Source: Herbaspirillum sp. 3R11 (GTDB lineage: Bacteria; Pseudomonadota; Gammaproteobacteria; Burkholderiales; Burkholderiaceae_D). Taken from it: a DNA stretch of 64,000 nucleotides. The stretch is from the NCBI RefSeq assembly GCF_004563925.1, contig NZ_SPNJ01000003.1, positions 1 through 64,000 of the forward strand, read 5' to 3'. A program made the translations under genes and the position numbers. The notes under the pieces are model-generated. The model was given only the letters and a program-made list of their open reading frames with translations, did not search any database and was not told the DNA's origin. Below are positions 45,768 through 55,093 of this stretch, one piece after another; the stretch's first letter is position 1, and the number at the start of each line of letters is the position of its first letter.

Positions 45768-46053
45768 TAAAAATCTTTGCACCTTTAGCGCGCGCAAATG
45801 CACCGCGATAGCGAGAAATACTAGGCAAATTCGGGTGCGATGCACCAAAGCGGAAGCCCCACGGTGTGACGAACTCCGACCCGCGCCCACGCTCGCGACA
45901 ACGAAAACGGACGTGCATAAACCACCGTGAAAACACGGCGATGCGAGGCCCTCATGCTGCAGTGAAGCAGAACGAGAGCAACTCAGACCGGCAGAAACCG
46001 GAAATAAAGGAAAATGATTTGCGGAATGCGCCCGGACGGCGCAGCAACAGATT

Positions 46054-46422
46054 TCAGCGCGGCACGACTTCCCGCAATTCGATCAGGTTGCCGAATGGGT
46101 CGGCGGTATAGATACGGATGAAACCGGGGATCGGCGCGTCTTCCTGCACCGGGAAGCCGCCCTCTTTGAGCGTTACGATCATCGGCGCCAGCGTATCGAC
46201 GATCAGGCCCGGATGGGCATTGAGCGCCGGCTGGAAATCCTTGTCGACGCCAAGATGCAGTTGCAGCACGCCGCACTGGAACCACAGGCCGCCGCGCGCC
46301 TGCAAGGCTGCCGGCTTGGGCAACTCCGGCATGCCGAGGATGCCGCCGAAGAAGCGCCGCGCGGCGTCTTCGCCGCCGACGGGCATGGCGAGCTGGATAT
46401 GATCGATGGCGGTGACTGGCAT
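46054..46422 (-). CDS. VOC-superfamily (glyoxalase-like) protein
   Basis: A 122-residue single-domain vicinal oxygen chelate protein. It has IDHIQLAMPVGGEDAARRFF at the start and RIYTADPFGNLIELRE at the end, where H and E would bind metal. The class includes lyases, dioxygenases and antibiotic-resistance proteins, so the substrate is open. The start at 46422 follows an AGAGGATTCCC purine stretch; a longer frame to 46575 runs through the intergenic repeat and is rejected. Confidence 0.82.
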   Translation of the reverse strand: MPVTAIDHIQLAMPVGGEDAARRFFGGILGMPELPKPAALQARGGLWFQCGVLQLHLGVDKDFQPALNAHPGLIVDTLAPMIVTLKEGGFPVQEDAPIPGFIRIYTADPFGNLIELREVVPR

Positions 46423-46529
46423 GGGAATCCTCTTTGCTGGCGGCAGGCTGGCTGCGGAAATAGTCTGCGAGGATTCTATCCCTTCGCCGCAAGCGCCGCT
46501 GGCGACGCAAAAAACGCCTTGCCTGAGCG

Positions 46530-46696
46530 CTCCCTCCCCTTCAAGGGGAGGGCCGGGGTGGGGATGGGTTACCAATGGACATGCAATATTTCATTTTTCT
46601 GTGTGTTTGGAATAAGGCCATATGGAAATAAGACAAATGTGCTGCCCCCCCTTCAAACCCATCCCCACCCCAACCCTCCCCTTGAAGGGGAGGGAG
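46530..46696. repeat. Pair of inverted 41-base REP-like repeats
   Basis: The left arm (46530-46570) contains CCCTCCCCTTCAAGGGGAGG and continues GGGGTGGGGATGGGTT. The right arm (46656-46696) is its reverse complement with two mismatches. Each arm also contains a smaller palindrome (CCCCTTCAAGGGG). The spacer is 85 bases. This resembles the dispersed extragenic palindromic repeats found in many beta-proteobacteria. It lies between two divergent genes. Confidence 0.8.
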
Positions 46697-46787
46697 TGCA
46701 AGGGGGGAAACAAAAGCTTCATGCAATCATGCTGCTGGCCGGATTGCCTGCTGGCTTAATAGCTGCGGCTTTGAGAGAATGACGGCC

Positions 46788-47717
46788 ATGAACATCCGCT
46801 TCCTCGAAACCTTCGTCTGGCTGGCCAAGCTGAAAAATTTCCGCCTGACCGCCGAGCGCCTGCACACCACGCAAGCTGCGGTGTCGAGCCGCATCGCCAC
46901 GCTGGAACAGGATTTCGGCGTGCGCCTGTTCGATCGCGGCGCACGTGAAGTCACGCTGACCACCGACGGCAGCAAGGCGCTGGTGTATGCCGAGCGCATG
47001 GTCAAGCTGATGCGCGAGATGAAGGACGACATGTCCGACAAGCAGGTCTACGCCGGCGTGATCCGCATCGGTGTGATCGAATCGATCGTGCACAGCTGGT
47101 TCCCGGATTTCCTCGGCCGCGTGCACAAGATGTTCCCGCGCCTGCAGATTGAGATCGCCAGCGACACCACCATTCATCTGCGCGAACAGTTCAGCAAGGG
47201 CAACCTCGACATCGTGCTGCAGGCCGAGCCGGTGATCGGCACCCACATCACCAACATCAACCTGTGCGAATTTCCGATGCGCTGGGTCGGCAGTCCCAAG
47301 CTCAATATCGGCAGCGAGACGCTGAGCCTGTCCGACCTGGCGACCTTCCCCATCATCAGCTTCGCGCGTAACTCGGGTCCGCATGCGGTGATCGAGCGGC
47401 TGCTTTCCGGCAGCGAACGCGGTGCCTTGCATATCAATTGCATCGCCTCGGTCGCCACCATGATCCGGCTGGTCACCGATGGCTTCGGCGTGGCGGCAGT
47501 GCCGCCGGCGATCATCCAGCGCGAGCTCAATGAAGAAATCCTGCACACGCTGCGGGTCGACGTCGAGTTCCCGGCGCTGGTGATGCTGGCCTGTTTCCGT
47601 TCCGACAATGAGAACCCGCTGACCGAAACCGTAGCCCGCATCGCCCAGGAAACCGCCGCCGACTTCGCACTCAATTGGGGACACGAGATCGCACGGCTGC
47701 CGTCGCAGGCGCAGTAG
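46788..47717 (+). CDS. LysR-family transcriptional regulator
   Basis: A 309-residue LysR regulator. Its HTH is FLETFVWLAKLKNFRLTAERLHTTQAAVSSRIATLEQDFGVRLFDRG. The start at 46788 (MNIRFLET) was preferred over 46779 by the usual spacing. It precedes the MFS, DUF2848 and amidase genes in the same direction and may control them through the palindrome near 47837. The inducer is unknown. Confidence 0.9.
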   Translation: MNIRFLETFVWLAKLKNFRLTAERLHTTQAAVSSRIATLEQDFGVRLFDRGAREVTLTTDGSKALVYAERMVKLMREMKDDMSDKQVYAGVIRIGVIESIVHSWFPDFLGRVHKMFPRLQIEIASDTTIHLREQFSKGNLDIVLQAEPVIGTHITNINLCEFPMRWVGSPKLNIGSETLSLSDLATFPIISFARNSGPHAVIERLLSGSERGALHINCIASVATMIRLVTDGFGVAAVPPAIIQRELNEEILHTLRVDVEFPALVMLACFRSDNENPLTETVARIAQETAADFALNWGHEIARLPSQAQ

Positions 47718-47836
47718 CAATCATCCCCAAGTCAGCGCCGGCAAGGCCTGCACGCGTTTTGCATCGCAGCACCGCAGCACCACAACGGCGCAACGGCCCA
47801 CCCATTTTTGCTCATAAGATTTTCCAATCATCTGCG

Positions 47837-47880
47837 CCAACAATTTCTTGTTGGACAGCGCTGCCCTCGCTACGCATACT
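47837..47880 (+). promoter_or_regulatory. Palindrome overlapping a promoter before the MFS-DUF2848-amidase operon
   Basis: CCAACAA (47837-47843) and TTGTTGG (47848-47854) are perfect inverted arms with a 4-base loop. TTGGAC (47851-47856) is a good -35 box, and CATACT (47875-47880) a -10 after 18 bases; the palindrome overlaps the -35. The arrangement suggests a repressor or LysR binding site controlling the operon. The rest of the 351-base gap 47718-48068 has no recognisable gene. Confidence 0.5.
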
Positions 47881-48068
47881 GAATTCACACAAGATCACAA
47901 GATCGTTCATGGCGCCGGATGCACATGCCGGCGCAAAAGCAAGCGACAGATTTCCGCCAGGCATTTTCCAGCTACGATTTCACCGAGACACTCCCATGTC
48001 CTGCATGTTCTCGTGCTGTGAGAATGAAGCGACCGCTCAATCAATCTCAAAAGCAGGAGAAGGCAAGC

Positions 48069-49391
48069 ATGACCTCGACATCGGCAACATCCCCGACAGG
48101 GAATTCCATCTACACGCCAAGCGCGGTAGACATGGAAGTCACCTACAAGAAAATCGCCTGGCGATTGATCCCCTTCCTGGTTTTCCTGTTCGTGCTGGCC
48201 TGGATCGACCGCGTCAACGTCGGCTTCGCCAAGCTGCAGATGCTTCAGGACCTGCAATTCTCGGAAGCGATCTACGGCCTCGGCGCCGGCATCTTCTTCA
48301 TCGGCTACTTCCTGTTTGAAGTGCCAAGCAACCTGCTGCTGGAAAAAATCGGCGCGCGCAAGACGCTTGCCCGCATCACCATCCTGTGGGGCCTGGCCTC
48401 GATGGCGATGGCCTATGTCACGTCGCCGACCTCGTTCTATATCCTGCGCTTCATGCTGGGCGTATTCGAAGCAGGCTTCTTCCCCGGCGTCGTGCTGTAC
48501 CTGACCTACTGGTTCCCGGCCCAGCGCCGCGCCCGCGTCAACGGCCTGTTCATGACCTCGTTCGCGATTGCCGGCGCCGTCGGCGGCCCTATCGCGGGCA
48601 CCATCATGAGCCAGATGGAAGGCGTCGGCCACCTCGCCAACTGGCAATGGCTGTTCATCCTGGAAGGAATTCCTTCGCTGATCGCCGGCGTCTTCGTGCT
48701 GCTGTACCTGCCGGAAAAGCCGGCCAACGCCAAGTGGCTCTCGGTCGCCGAACAGCAAGCCGTCACCCAGGCGCTGGTCGCCGAAAACACCTCCGCCAGC
48801 AAGCACCTGTCGTTCAAGGACGCCTGTAGCAACTACCGTGTGTGGCTGTGCGCTGCCGTGTATTTCTGCGTGGTCAGCGGCAACGCCACCATCGCCTTCT
48901 GGACGCCGTCGATCATCAAGGAGATCGGCATCAAGGGCAACCTGCAGATCGGCCTGATCTCCGCCATCCCGTTCATCGCCGGCACGCTGGCCATGATCTG
49001 GAACGGCATCCACTCCGACAAGACCGGCGAGCGCCGCATGCATAGCGCCATCGCCACGTTGATCGCCAGCGTCGGCCTGATCCTGACCGGCCTCACCTTG
49101 GGCAACGCCGTCATGGCGCTGTGCGCGTTGACGCTCGCCGCCATCGGTATCCTGGCCGCGTTCCCGGTGTTCTGGTCGATCCCTGCCGCGTTCCTCGCAG
49201 GCACTGCAGCGGCAGGCGGCATCGCGCTGATCAACTCGATCGGCAACCTGGCCGGCTTCGTCGCTCCTTACATGATCGGCGCGCTGAAGACCAGCACCGG
49301 GTCGCTGTCCTCTGGCCTGTATTTCGTGGCCGCGCTGGAATTCCTGGCGAGCTTCCTGGTGGTCGTATTCGTCAAGAAATCGCAAGCTTAA
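48069..49391 (+). CDS. MFS transporter, anion:cation symporter (ACS) family
   Basis: A 440-residue carrier with 12 predicted membrane spans. LAWIDRVNVGFAKLQM and GYFLFEVPSNLLLEKIGARKTLARITILWGLASMAM are typical of the ACS (phthalate/tartrate/glucarate-like) branch. The start at 48069 follows AGGAGAAGGCAAGC. Lying ahead of a hydrolase-like DUF2848 protein and an amidase suggests that it imports the amide or acid those enzymes degrade (inference). Confidence 0.9.
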   Translation: MTSTSATSPTGNSIYTPSAVDMEVTYKKIAWRLIPFLVFLFVLAWIDRVNVGFAKLQMLQDLQFSEAIYGLGAGIFFIGYFLFEVPSNLLLEKIGARKTLARITILWGLASMAMAYVTSPTSFYILRFMLGVFEAGFFPGVVLYLTYWFPAQRRARVNGLFMTSFAIAGAVGGPIAGTIMSQMEGVGHLANWQWLFILEGIPSLIAGVFVLLYLPEKPANAKWLSVAEQQAVTQALVAENTSASKHLSFKDACSNYRVWLCAAVYFCVVSGNATIAFWTPSIIKEIGIKGNLQIGLISAIPFIAGTLAMIWNGIHSDKTGERRMHSAIATLIASVGLILTGLTLGNAVMALCALTLAAIGILAAFPVFWSIPAAFLAGTAAAGGIALINSIGNLAGFVAPYMIGALKTSTGSLSSGLYFVAALEFLASFLVVVFVKKSQA

Positions 49392-49485
49392 CTATTTCTG
49401 AGTTGTCCCTGCGCCGCCATTCTGTTCCTGCATTTCTGCCCCGGCGGCGCACCCTTTATTCACTTCACGTACCTGAAGCAGCCTT

Positions 49486-50160
49486 ATGAAACTCTCTTTC
49501 CACACTGACGCAGCAACCCTCAACGTCGACATCGACAACCTGATCATCGCCGGCTGGGCTGGTCGCGACCTGGCCGCCATCGAGCACCACATCGAAGAAC
49601 TGGCGGCGCTGGGCATTCCACGCCCGAGCGCGGTTCCGCTGTATTACCGCGTGGCCAGCAACCAGCTCACGCAATCGGCGACGGTGCAAGTCCTGGGCCC
49701 CGAATCGTCGGGCGAAGTCGAGACCTTCGTCTTCAACGCCGGCGGCGAACTGTACGTCAGCATCGCCTCCGACCACACTGACCGCAAGCTGGAAGCCCAC
49801 AGCGTGGCCTTCTCCAAGCAAGCCTGCATCAAACCCGTGGCCGCCGCCGCCTGGAAACTGGCCGACGTCGCCGCTTACTGGGATGAGCTGGTGATCCGCT
49901 CCTGGATCAAGGAAGACGGCAAGGAAGTGCTGTACCAGGAAGGCACATTGGCCAGCCTGCGCACGCCGCAAGACCTGATCGCCGGCTTTACCGGCGGCAA
50001 GGACATCCTGCCCGAAGGCAGCGGCATGACCTGCGGCACGGTCGGCGCCATCGGCGGCATCCGCCCTGCGACTTCGTTCACGATGGAGTTGTTCGACCCG
50101 CGTCGTCAACGTTCGCTGCGCCACACCTACGAAGCGGAAATCCTCGCCGAAGTTGCCTAA
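49486..50160 (+). CDS. DUF2848 family protein (fumarylacetoacetate-hydrolase-like)
   Basis: A 224-residue DUF2848 protein. It contains PSAVPLYYRVASNQLTQS, SDHTDRKLEAHSVAFSKQACIKP and FTMELFDPRRQRSLRHTYE. The family is related to fumarylacetoacetate hydrolase-type folds and is often next to amidases and ACS carriers, but its reaction is not established. It lies 94 bases after the MFS gene and 18 before the amidase. Confidence 0.85.
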   Translation: MKLSFHTDAATLNVDIDNLIIAGWAGRDLAAIEHHIEELAALGIPRPSAVPLYYRVASNQLTQSATVQVLGPESSGEVETFVFNAGGELYVSIASDHTDRKLEAHSVAFSKQACIKPVAAAAWKLADVAAYWDELVIRSWIKEDGKEVLYQEGTLASLRTPQDLIAGFTGGKDILPEGSGMTCGTVGAIGGIRPATSFTMELFDPRRQRSLRHTYEAEILAEVA

Positions 50161-50178
50161 TTATTTATTCCTGACGCC

Positions 50179-51540
50179 ATGATCCCCAGCCTGCACCAAC
50201 ACAGCGAAGACCTGCGCAGCGGCCGCAGCAGCTCGCTCGAACTGACCGAACGCGCCCTCGACCTCGCCGCCGCAGCCGACGGCGAAGGCGCGCGCGTCTT
50301 CACCCGGCTTTACGCCGACAGCGCACGTGCTTCCGCCAGCGCCTCTGACACGCTGCGTGCAGCGGGCCTGACGCGCTCGCCGATCGAGGGCTTGCCGGTC
50401 TCCATCAAGGACTTGTTCGACGTCGCCGGCGAAACCACGCTGGCCGGTTCGGTCGCCTTGCGCGGCTATCCGGCGGCGACCGAGAGCGCCGTGGTGGTGC
50501 AGCGCCTGATCGCCGCCGGCGCGGTGATCGTCGGTCGCACCAACATGACAGAGTTCGCCTACTCCGGCCTGGGCATCAATCCGCACTACGGCACGCCGCG
50601 CAATCCGTGGCAGCGCGACGTTGGTGATATCGATGGTGGTCGCATTCCGGGCGGCTCGTCGTCGGGTGCGGCGATTTCGGTGACGGACGGCATGGCGGTG
50701 GCCGGCGTGGGTTCCGACACCGGCGGTTCGATCCGCATTCCGGCGGCGCTGTGCGGCCTCACCGGTTTCAAGCCGACTGCGAGTCGCGTCTCCATGCAAG
50801 GCGTGTTGCCGCTGTCCGAATACCTCGACTCGATCGGCGCGATGGCGCCGACCGTGACGTGCTGCGCCAAGATGGATGCGGTGCTGGCCGGGGAAACCTA
50901 TGTCGCACCGGTCGCGCATCCGCTGCGCGGCCTGCGCCTGCTGATGCCGACCAACGTGGTGCTGGACGGCATCGACGAACAGGTGGCGTCCGCCCTGCAA
51001 ACGGCGCTGTCGCGCCTGTCGGCAGCCGGCGCCGTGATCGTTGAGAGCAAGATCGACGCCTTCAGCGAACTGGCCTCGATCAACGCCAAGGGCGGCTTCA
51101 CCGCCGCCGAAGCCTGGACCTGGCACCGCAAGCTGATCGCCGAGCGCGAAGCGGCCTACGACCAGCGCGTGGTGTCGCGCATCAAGCGCGGCAAGGACAT
51201 GGGCGCCGCCGACCTGCTCGACGTCATCCACAGCCGCCGCCGCTGGATCGCCGCAGTGGAACGTCAACTGGCCGGCTTCGACGCGATGATCATGCCGACC
51301 GTGCCCATCGTCGCGCCGAAGATCGCCGACCTGCAAGCCAGCGACGACGCCTACTACGCCGCCAACGGCCTGATCCTGCGCAATCCGACCATGATCAACT
51401 TCCTCGACGGCTGCGCCATATCGCTGCCCTGCCATGTACCCGGGAATGCGCCGGTGGGCCTGAGCATGGCCGCGCCCGGCGGTCACGATCACCGGCTGCT
51501 GTCGATGGCGCTGGCGGTGGAAACTGCATTGAAATCGTAA
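50179..51540 (+). CDS. Amidase signature enzyme
   Basis: A 453-residue amidase. The Ser-cisSer-Lys triad is visible: K77 in VSIKDLFD, the serine cluster at 160-162 in PGGSSSG, and nucleophile S184 in GSDTGGSIRIP. The family hydrolyses amides or nitrile-derived amides, and includes GatA, which this is not, by its length and context (no gatB/C). A terminator follows 8 bases beyond the stop. Confidence 0.92.
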   Translation: MIPSLHQHSEDLRSGRSSSLELTERALDLAAAADGEGARVFTRLYADSARASASASDTLRAAGLTRSPIEGLPVSIKDLFDVAGETTLAGSVALRGYPAATESAVVVQRLIAAGAVIVGRTNMTEFAYSGLGINPHYGTPRNPWQRDVGDIDGGRIPGGSSSGAAISVTDGMAVAGVGSDTGGSIRIPAALCGLTGFKPTASRVSMQGVLPLSEYLDSIGAMAPTVTCCAKMDAVLAGETYVAPVAHPLRGLRLLMPTNVVLDGIDEQVASALQTALSRLSAAGAVIVESKIDAFSELASINAKGGFTAAEAWTWHRKLIAEREAAYDQRVVSRIKRGKDMGAADLLDVIHSRRRWIAAVERQLAGFDAMIMPTVPIVAPKIADLQASDDAYYAANGLILRNPTMINFLDGCAISLPCHVPGNAPVGLSMAAPGGHDHRLLSMALAVETALKS

Positions 51541-51547
51541 AGAAAAA

Positions 51548-51569
51548 GCCGGCATCAGCCGGCTTTTTT
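51548..51569 (+). terminator. Intrinsic terminator after the amidase gene
   Basis: GCCGGC (51548-51553) pairs with GCCGGC (51558-51563) around ATCA, followed by TTTTTT. It ends the MFS-DUF2848-amidase operon. Confidence 0.88.
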
Positions 51570-51646
51570 GTTTCTGCTCCGGCAGGCGTCGCGGCTTGAC
51601 GGAATTTCCTCCAGGCAAGCCCTCCGGCACTCCTTCCCCGCTGTCA

Positions 51647-51652
51647 TATAAT
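51647..51652 (+). promoter_or_regulatory. TATAAT -10 box before bioM
   Basis: A perfect TATAAT lies 36 bases before the bioM start codon. No clear -35 box stands 16-18 bases upstream, so activity is uncertain. No BioR-type TTATMKATAA operator is seen in the 118-base gap after the terminator. Confidence 0.4.
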
Positions 51653-51687
51653 GGCGGCCCTACGGCAGACACAGGCCGAATTACCTT

Positions 51688-52473
51688 ATGACCCTGAAAA
51701 CTTTGCCTCCCGCGGGTGCAGCAACGCCCGGCATCCGGCTCGAATCAATCACGCTGGCGCGCGGCGACCGCGTCGTGCTGGAACACATCGACCTGCACCT
51801 GACCGAGCAACGCATCGGCCTGGTCGGCGACAACGGCGCCGGCAAGAGCAGCCTGTTCCGCCTGATCTGCGGGCTGGACCAGCCGCAGAGCGGCCGCGTG
51901 AGCGTGCACGGCTACCGCACCGACGAGGCGAGCGAGCGCCGCAAGCTGCCGCAGCATGTGGGCCTGATGTTCCAGAATCCTGACGACCAGATCATCTTTC
52001 CGACGGTGGCCGAAGAGCTGGCATTCAGCCTGACTGCGGCCGGCATCGGCAAGCAGCAGGCGCGCCAACAGGCGCGCGATTTCCTGGCCGCACGCGGCCT
52101 GCCCGACTGGGCCGAGCGCGCCGTCGGCGAACTGAGCCAGGGCCAGCGCCAGCAGGTCTGCCTGATGGCGCTGCAAATCACCACGCCCGCTACGCTGCTG
52201 CTGGACGAACCGTATTCCGCGCTGGACCTGCCGAGCCAGTTGCGCCTGTCGACGCAGATCGCCGCGACCAGCCAGCAGATTATCCTGTCGACGCATCTGC
52301 TGGAGCACGTGCAGGACTTTGAACGCGTGCTGTGGCTGGACAAGGGCAAATTGCGCGGCGACGGTCCGGGGCGTGACATTTGCGCTGCTTACGCGCAGGA
52401 CGTGCGCGAGCGCGCTGCCAGCAATGCCGCCGCAGAAGTCTTGCAACACGCGGCCCAGGCCGACGCGACGTAA
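51688..52473 (+). CDS. bioM: Biotin ECF transporter ATPase BioM
   Basis: A 261-residue ABC ATPase. It has Walker A GDNGAGKSS, Q-loop MFQNPDDQIIFPTVAEELAFSL, signature LSQGQRQQ and Walker B LLLDEPYSALD. The Q-loop sequence is that of ECF-type ATPases. With bioN and bioY following it forms a complete biotin transporter. Start MTLKTLPPAG at 51688. It shares a TAATG overlap with bioN. Confidence 0.92.
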   Translation: MTLKTLPPAGAATPGIRLESITLARGDRVVLEHIDLHLTEQRIGLVGDNGAGKSSLFRLICGLDQPQSGRVSVHGYRTDEASERRKLPQHVGLMFQNPDDQIIFPTVAEELAFSLTAAGIGKQQARQQARDFLAARGLPDWAERAVGELSQGQRQQVCLMALQITTPATLLLDEPYSALDLPSQLRLSTQIAATSQQIILSTHLLEHVQDFERVLWLDKGKLRGDGPGRDICAAYAQDVRERAASNAAAEVLQHAAQADAT

Positions 52474-53066
52474 TGCGCAGCCTTTATTCAACGCGGCGCA
52501 CCTGGCTGCATGGCGTACCGGCCTGGCTCAAACTGGTCGCGCTGTCGCTGGGCGGCACCGTGCTGATGCTGACTGCCGATGTGCGCGGCATCGCCATCGC
52601 TGCGGCGGTGGTGCTGGCGCTGTTTGCTTCGCTCGGTCCGGCCGGATGGCGCCAGTGGCGCATGCTGCGCGGCCTGCTGATTGCATCGGCGCTGATCGCC
52701 GGTTTCCACTGGGCGATGGGTAATCCCGCCATCGGCGTGGTCAGTGCGCTGCGCATCATGGCCGCCGCCATGCTGGCGCTGATGCTGACCATCACGACCC
52801 GTTTCGACGATTTGCTGACGGTGCTGGAAACCATCCTGTCGCCGTTGGGCCGCTTCGGCCTGCCGGTCGGGCGAATTGCGCTGGCGATCGGCCTGACGCT
52901 GCGCTTCGCCGAGAATTTTTATGCACAATGGCAGCGCCTCGACGACGCCCATCGCGCGCGCACCGGCCGCAGCGGCGGCCTGCGCCTGCTGGCGCCGCTG
53001 GCGATACGCGCGCTGCAGACCGCCGAACGCGTGGCCGATGCACTGGCCGCCCGGCTGGGCGGCTGA
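52473..53066 (+). CDS. bioN: Biotin ECF transporter T-component BioN
   Basis: A 197-residue transmembrane coupling protein with about four or five hydrophobic spans. The cytosolic coupling helices are indicated by FYAQWQRLDDAHRARTGRSGG, an ARS/ARTG motif typical of EcfT. The ATG at 52473 overlaps the bioM stop (TAATG). Confidence 0.9.
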   Translation: MRSLYSTRRTWLHGVPAWLKLVALSLGGTVLMLTADVRGIAIAAAVVLALFASLGPAGWRQWRMLRGLLIASALIAGFHWAMGNPAIGVVSALRIMAAAMLALMLTITTRFDDLLTVLETILSPLGRFGLPVGRIALAIGLTLRFAENFYAQWQRLDDAHRARTGRSGGLRLLAPLAIRALQTAERVADALAARLGG

Positions 53067-53096
53067 CACTATTTTTTCCTTGAAAGAGATCCATCG

Positions 53097-53690
53097 ATGA
53101 CGACTACTACCGGAACCATGACCTCTACCCGCTCGCTTTCCTATATCGCCCTGTTCGCCGCCGTGATCGCGGTGTTCGGCCTGATCCCGAAAATCGATCT
53201 GCCGTTCGGCGTGCCGATCACCCTGCAATCGCTTGGCATCATGCTGGTCGGTTGCCTGCTGGGGCCCAAGCGTGCGTTCTATACCGTCGGTCTGTTCCTG
53301 GTGGCGGTGGCGCTGGGCTTGCCGCTGCTGTCGGGCGGACGCGGCGGCGTCGCCGTGTTCGTGGCGCCGTCGGCCGGTTTCCTGCTGGGCTGGCTGCTCG
53401 GCGCGGTGGTCTGCGGCATGTCCATGCGCCAGTTCATGAAGCGCATGCCTGACGCCAAAGGCAAGGGCCTTCTGATCGCCGCTTTCCTGTCGTCGCTGAT
53501 CGGCGGCATCGTGGTGATGTATTTCTTCGGCATCCTCGGCCTCATGCTGGCGGCGCACCTGAGCGCCACGCAAGCGACACTGGCGATGCTGGCCTTCGTC
53601 CCTGGCGATCTGGTCAAGTGCGCGGTCTGCGCCATCCTCGTGCAAAGCGTCGTGCGCGGCATGCCGTCCTGGCGCCTGGACCGCGACTGA
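53097..53690 (+). CDS. bioY: Biotin ECF transporter substrate-binding protein BioY
   Basis: A 197-residue integral membrane S-component. Characteristic segments: IALFAAVIAVFGLIPKIDLPFGVPITLQSLGIMLVG and KRAFYTVGLFLVAVALGLPLLSGGRGG, with PSAGFLLGWLLGA. These match BioY, which binds biotin with high affinity. It starts 30 bases after bioN and its TGA overlaps the next ATG (TGATG). Confidence 0.95.
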   Translation: MTTTTGTMTSTRSLSYIALFAAVIAVFGLIPKIDLPFGVPITLQSLGIMLVGCLLGPKRAFYTVGLFLVAVALGLPLLSGGRGGVAVFVAPSAGFLLGWLLGAVVCGMSMRQFMKRMPDAKGKGLLIAAFLSSLIGGIVVMYFFGILGLMLAAHLSATQATLAMLAFVPGDLVKCAVCAILVQSVVRGMPSWRLDRD

Positions 53691-55093
53691 TGCCTGTGTT
53701 CGACACCGTCCACGCGCCGCTGGCGCATTGGGCGGAAGCGACGCCGCGCACGGTGGCGATCGACGACGGCGTCACCCGTCTTGATTTCGCGGCATTGGCG
53801 CAGCAAGTCGCTGCGCGTGCGGCGGCGTTGCGGCAATCTCATTCTTCCGCGGCCTGCTGGGTCGATGATGTCCCAGACTCGGGCGCGCAACTGCTCAGCT
53901 TCCTTGCCATCCTCGCCGCCGGCCGCACTGCCGCCGTCAGCGATCCCGACTGGCCGCCGGCGGTGCGCGAGCAGATCCTGGCGCGCGTCGCGGCCGGGGT
54001 CGGCGCTGAAGCTGCGCTGGCTGAAGCCACTTCTTCTTCCCCGTTCTATATCGGCTTCACCTCCGGCAGCAGCGGCTTGCCCAAGGGCTTTCGTCGCAGC
54101 CACGGCTCGTGGACCAGCAGCTTCGACATTTGCCGGGAAAGCTTCGGCGCCGGCGCTGGCGCCACCATGCTGGTGCCGGGCCGGCTGTCGCATTCGACCT
54201 TTTTGTTCGGCGCGCTGCTGGGCTTGTGGAGCGGCGCCGGCGTACGACTGCAGTCGCGCTTCGCGCCGGGCCCTGCACTCGACACGCTGGCATCCGGCGA
54301 TGCCGGCGCGATGGTGGCGGTGCCGAGCCAATTGATCCTGATGCTGGAGCTGGCGCAGCGCCGAAAATTACCGGCGATGCCCGGCGTGCAGTTGCTCATG
54401 ATCGGCGGCGCGCCGTGGAATCGCGCCCGCACGCCGGAACTGCAACAACTGTTTCCGCGGGCCCGCATCATCGAGTTCTACGGCGCCTCGGAAACCAGCT
54501 TCATCGCCTGGACCGATAGCGATGCAGCCCTGCCCGACCATGTCGTCGGACGGCCGTTCAGCAACGTCGAGGTACGCATCGATGCGACCACTCCCGATAC
54601 GCCGGGATTGATTTACGTGCGCAGTCCGATGGTGTTCACCGACTACGTCACGCTCAGGGACAGCGACGAACAACCGGCGCTGCTGCGCGACGGCGACTGG
54701 CTATCGGTGCGCGACGTCGGCCATCTCGACGAACAAGGCCGCCTGCATTTGCTGGGCCGCCAGCAACGCATGCTGTTGGCGCATGGCAGAAACCTTTTCC
54801 CGGAAGAAGTCGAAAGCGTGCTCGCCGCACATCCGGCAGTAGCTGCCGCTTCGGTGCAAGGCATCGCGGACGCGGTACGCGGCGTGCAAGTGGCGGCGCT
54901 GCTGAAACTGAACGAAGCCGTCAGCCCCGAAGCGTTGACCGCGTGGTGCCGCGAACGCATCGAACCCTACAAGATTCCGCGCCGCTTCTACACCTGCAGC
55001 GACTGGCCTCTCACGCCCAGCGGCAAGACCGATCACAAGCAATTGGCGCAACGGCTCGACGATCCCGCCATGCCGACGCTGGCAGCGCTATGA
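53690..55093 (+). CDS. Acyl-CoA ligase-like AMP-binding enzyme in the biotin operon (YhfT-like)
   Basis: A 467-residue adenylate-forming enzyme. The P-loop is GFTSGSSGLPKGF; EFYGASETSFIAW and the C-terminal PSGKTDHKQLAQ (catalytic Lys) are present. A similar acyl-CoA ligase gene lies beside a bioY gene in Bacillus (yhfT) and belongs to the biotin regulon there. A role in activating a pimelate-like or long-chain acid is possible but not shown. The ATG at 53690 overlaps bioY by one base. Confidence 0.85.
   Translation: MPVFDTVHAPLAHWAEATPRTVAIDDGVTRLDFAALAQQVAARAAALRQSHSSAACWVDDVPDSGAQLLSFLAILAAGRTAAVSDPDWPPAVREQILARVAAGVGAEAALAEATSSSPFYIGFTSGSSGLPKGFRRSHGSWTSSFDICRESFGAGAGATMLVPGRLSHSTFLFGALLGLWSGAGVRLQSRFAPGPALDTLASGDAGAMVAVPSQLILMLELAQRRKLPAMPGVQLLMIGGAPWNRARTPELQQLFPRARIIEFYGASETSFIAWTDSDAALPDHVVGRPFSNVEVRIDATTPDTPGLIYVRSPMVFTDYVTLRDSDEQPALLRDGDWLSVRDVGHLDEQGRLHLLGRQQRMLLAHGRNLFPEEVESVLAAHPAVAAASVQGIADAVRGVQVAALLKLNEAVSPEALTAWCRERIEPYKIPRRFYTCSDWPLTPSGKTDHKQLAQRLDDPAMPTLAAL

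Noticed and set aside
46423-46575. N-terminal extension of the VOC protein
   Set aside because: It translates through the left arm of the repeat pair and has no VOC character.
51541-51687. BioR operator before bioM
   Set aside because: The TTATMKATAA consensus is absent; only a TATAAT -10 box is seen.
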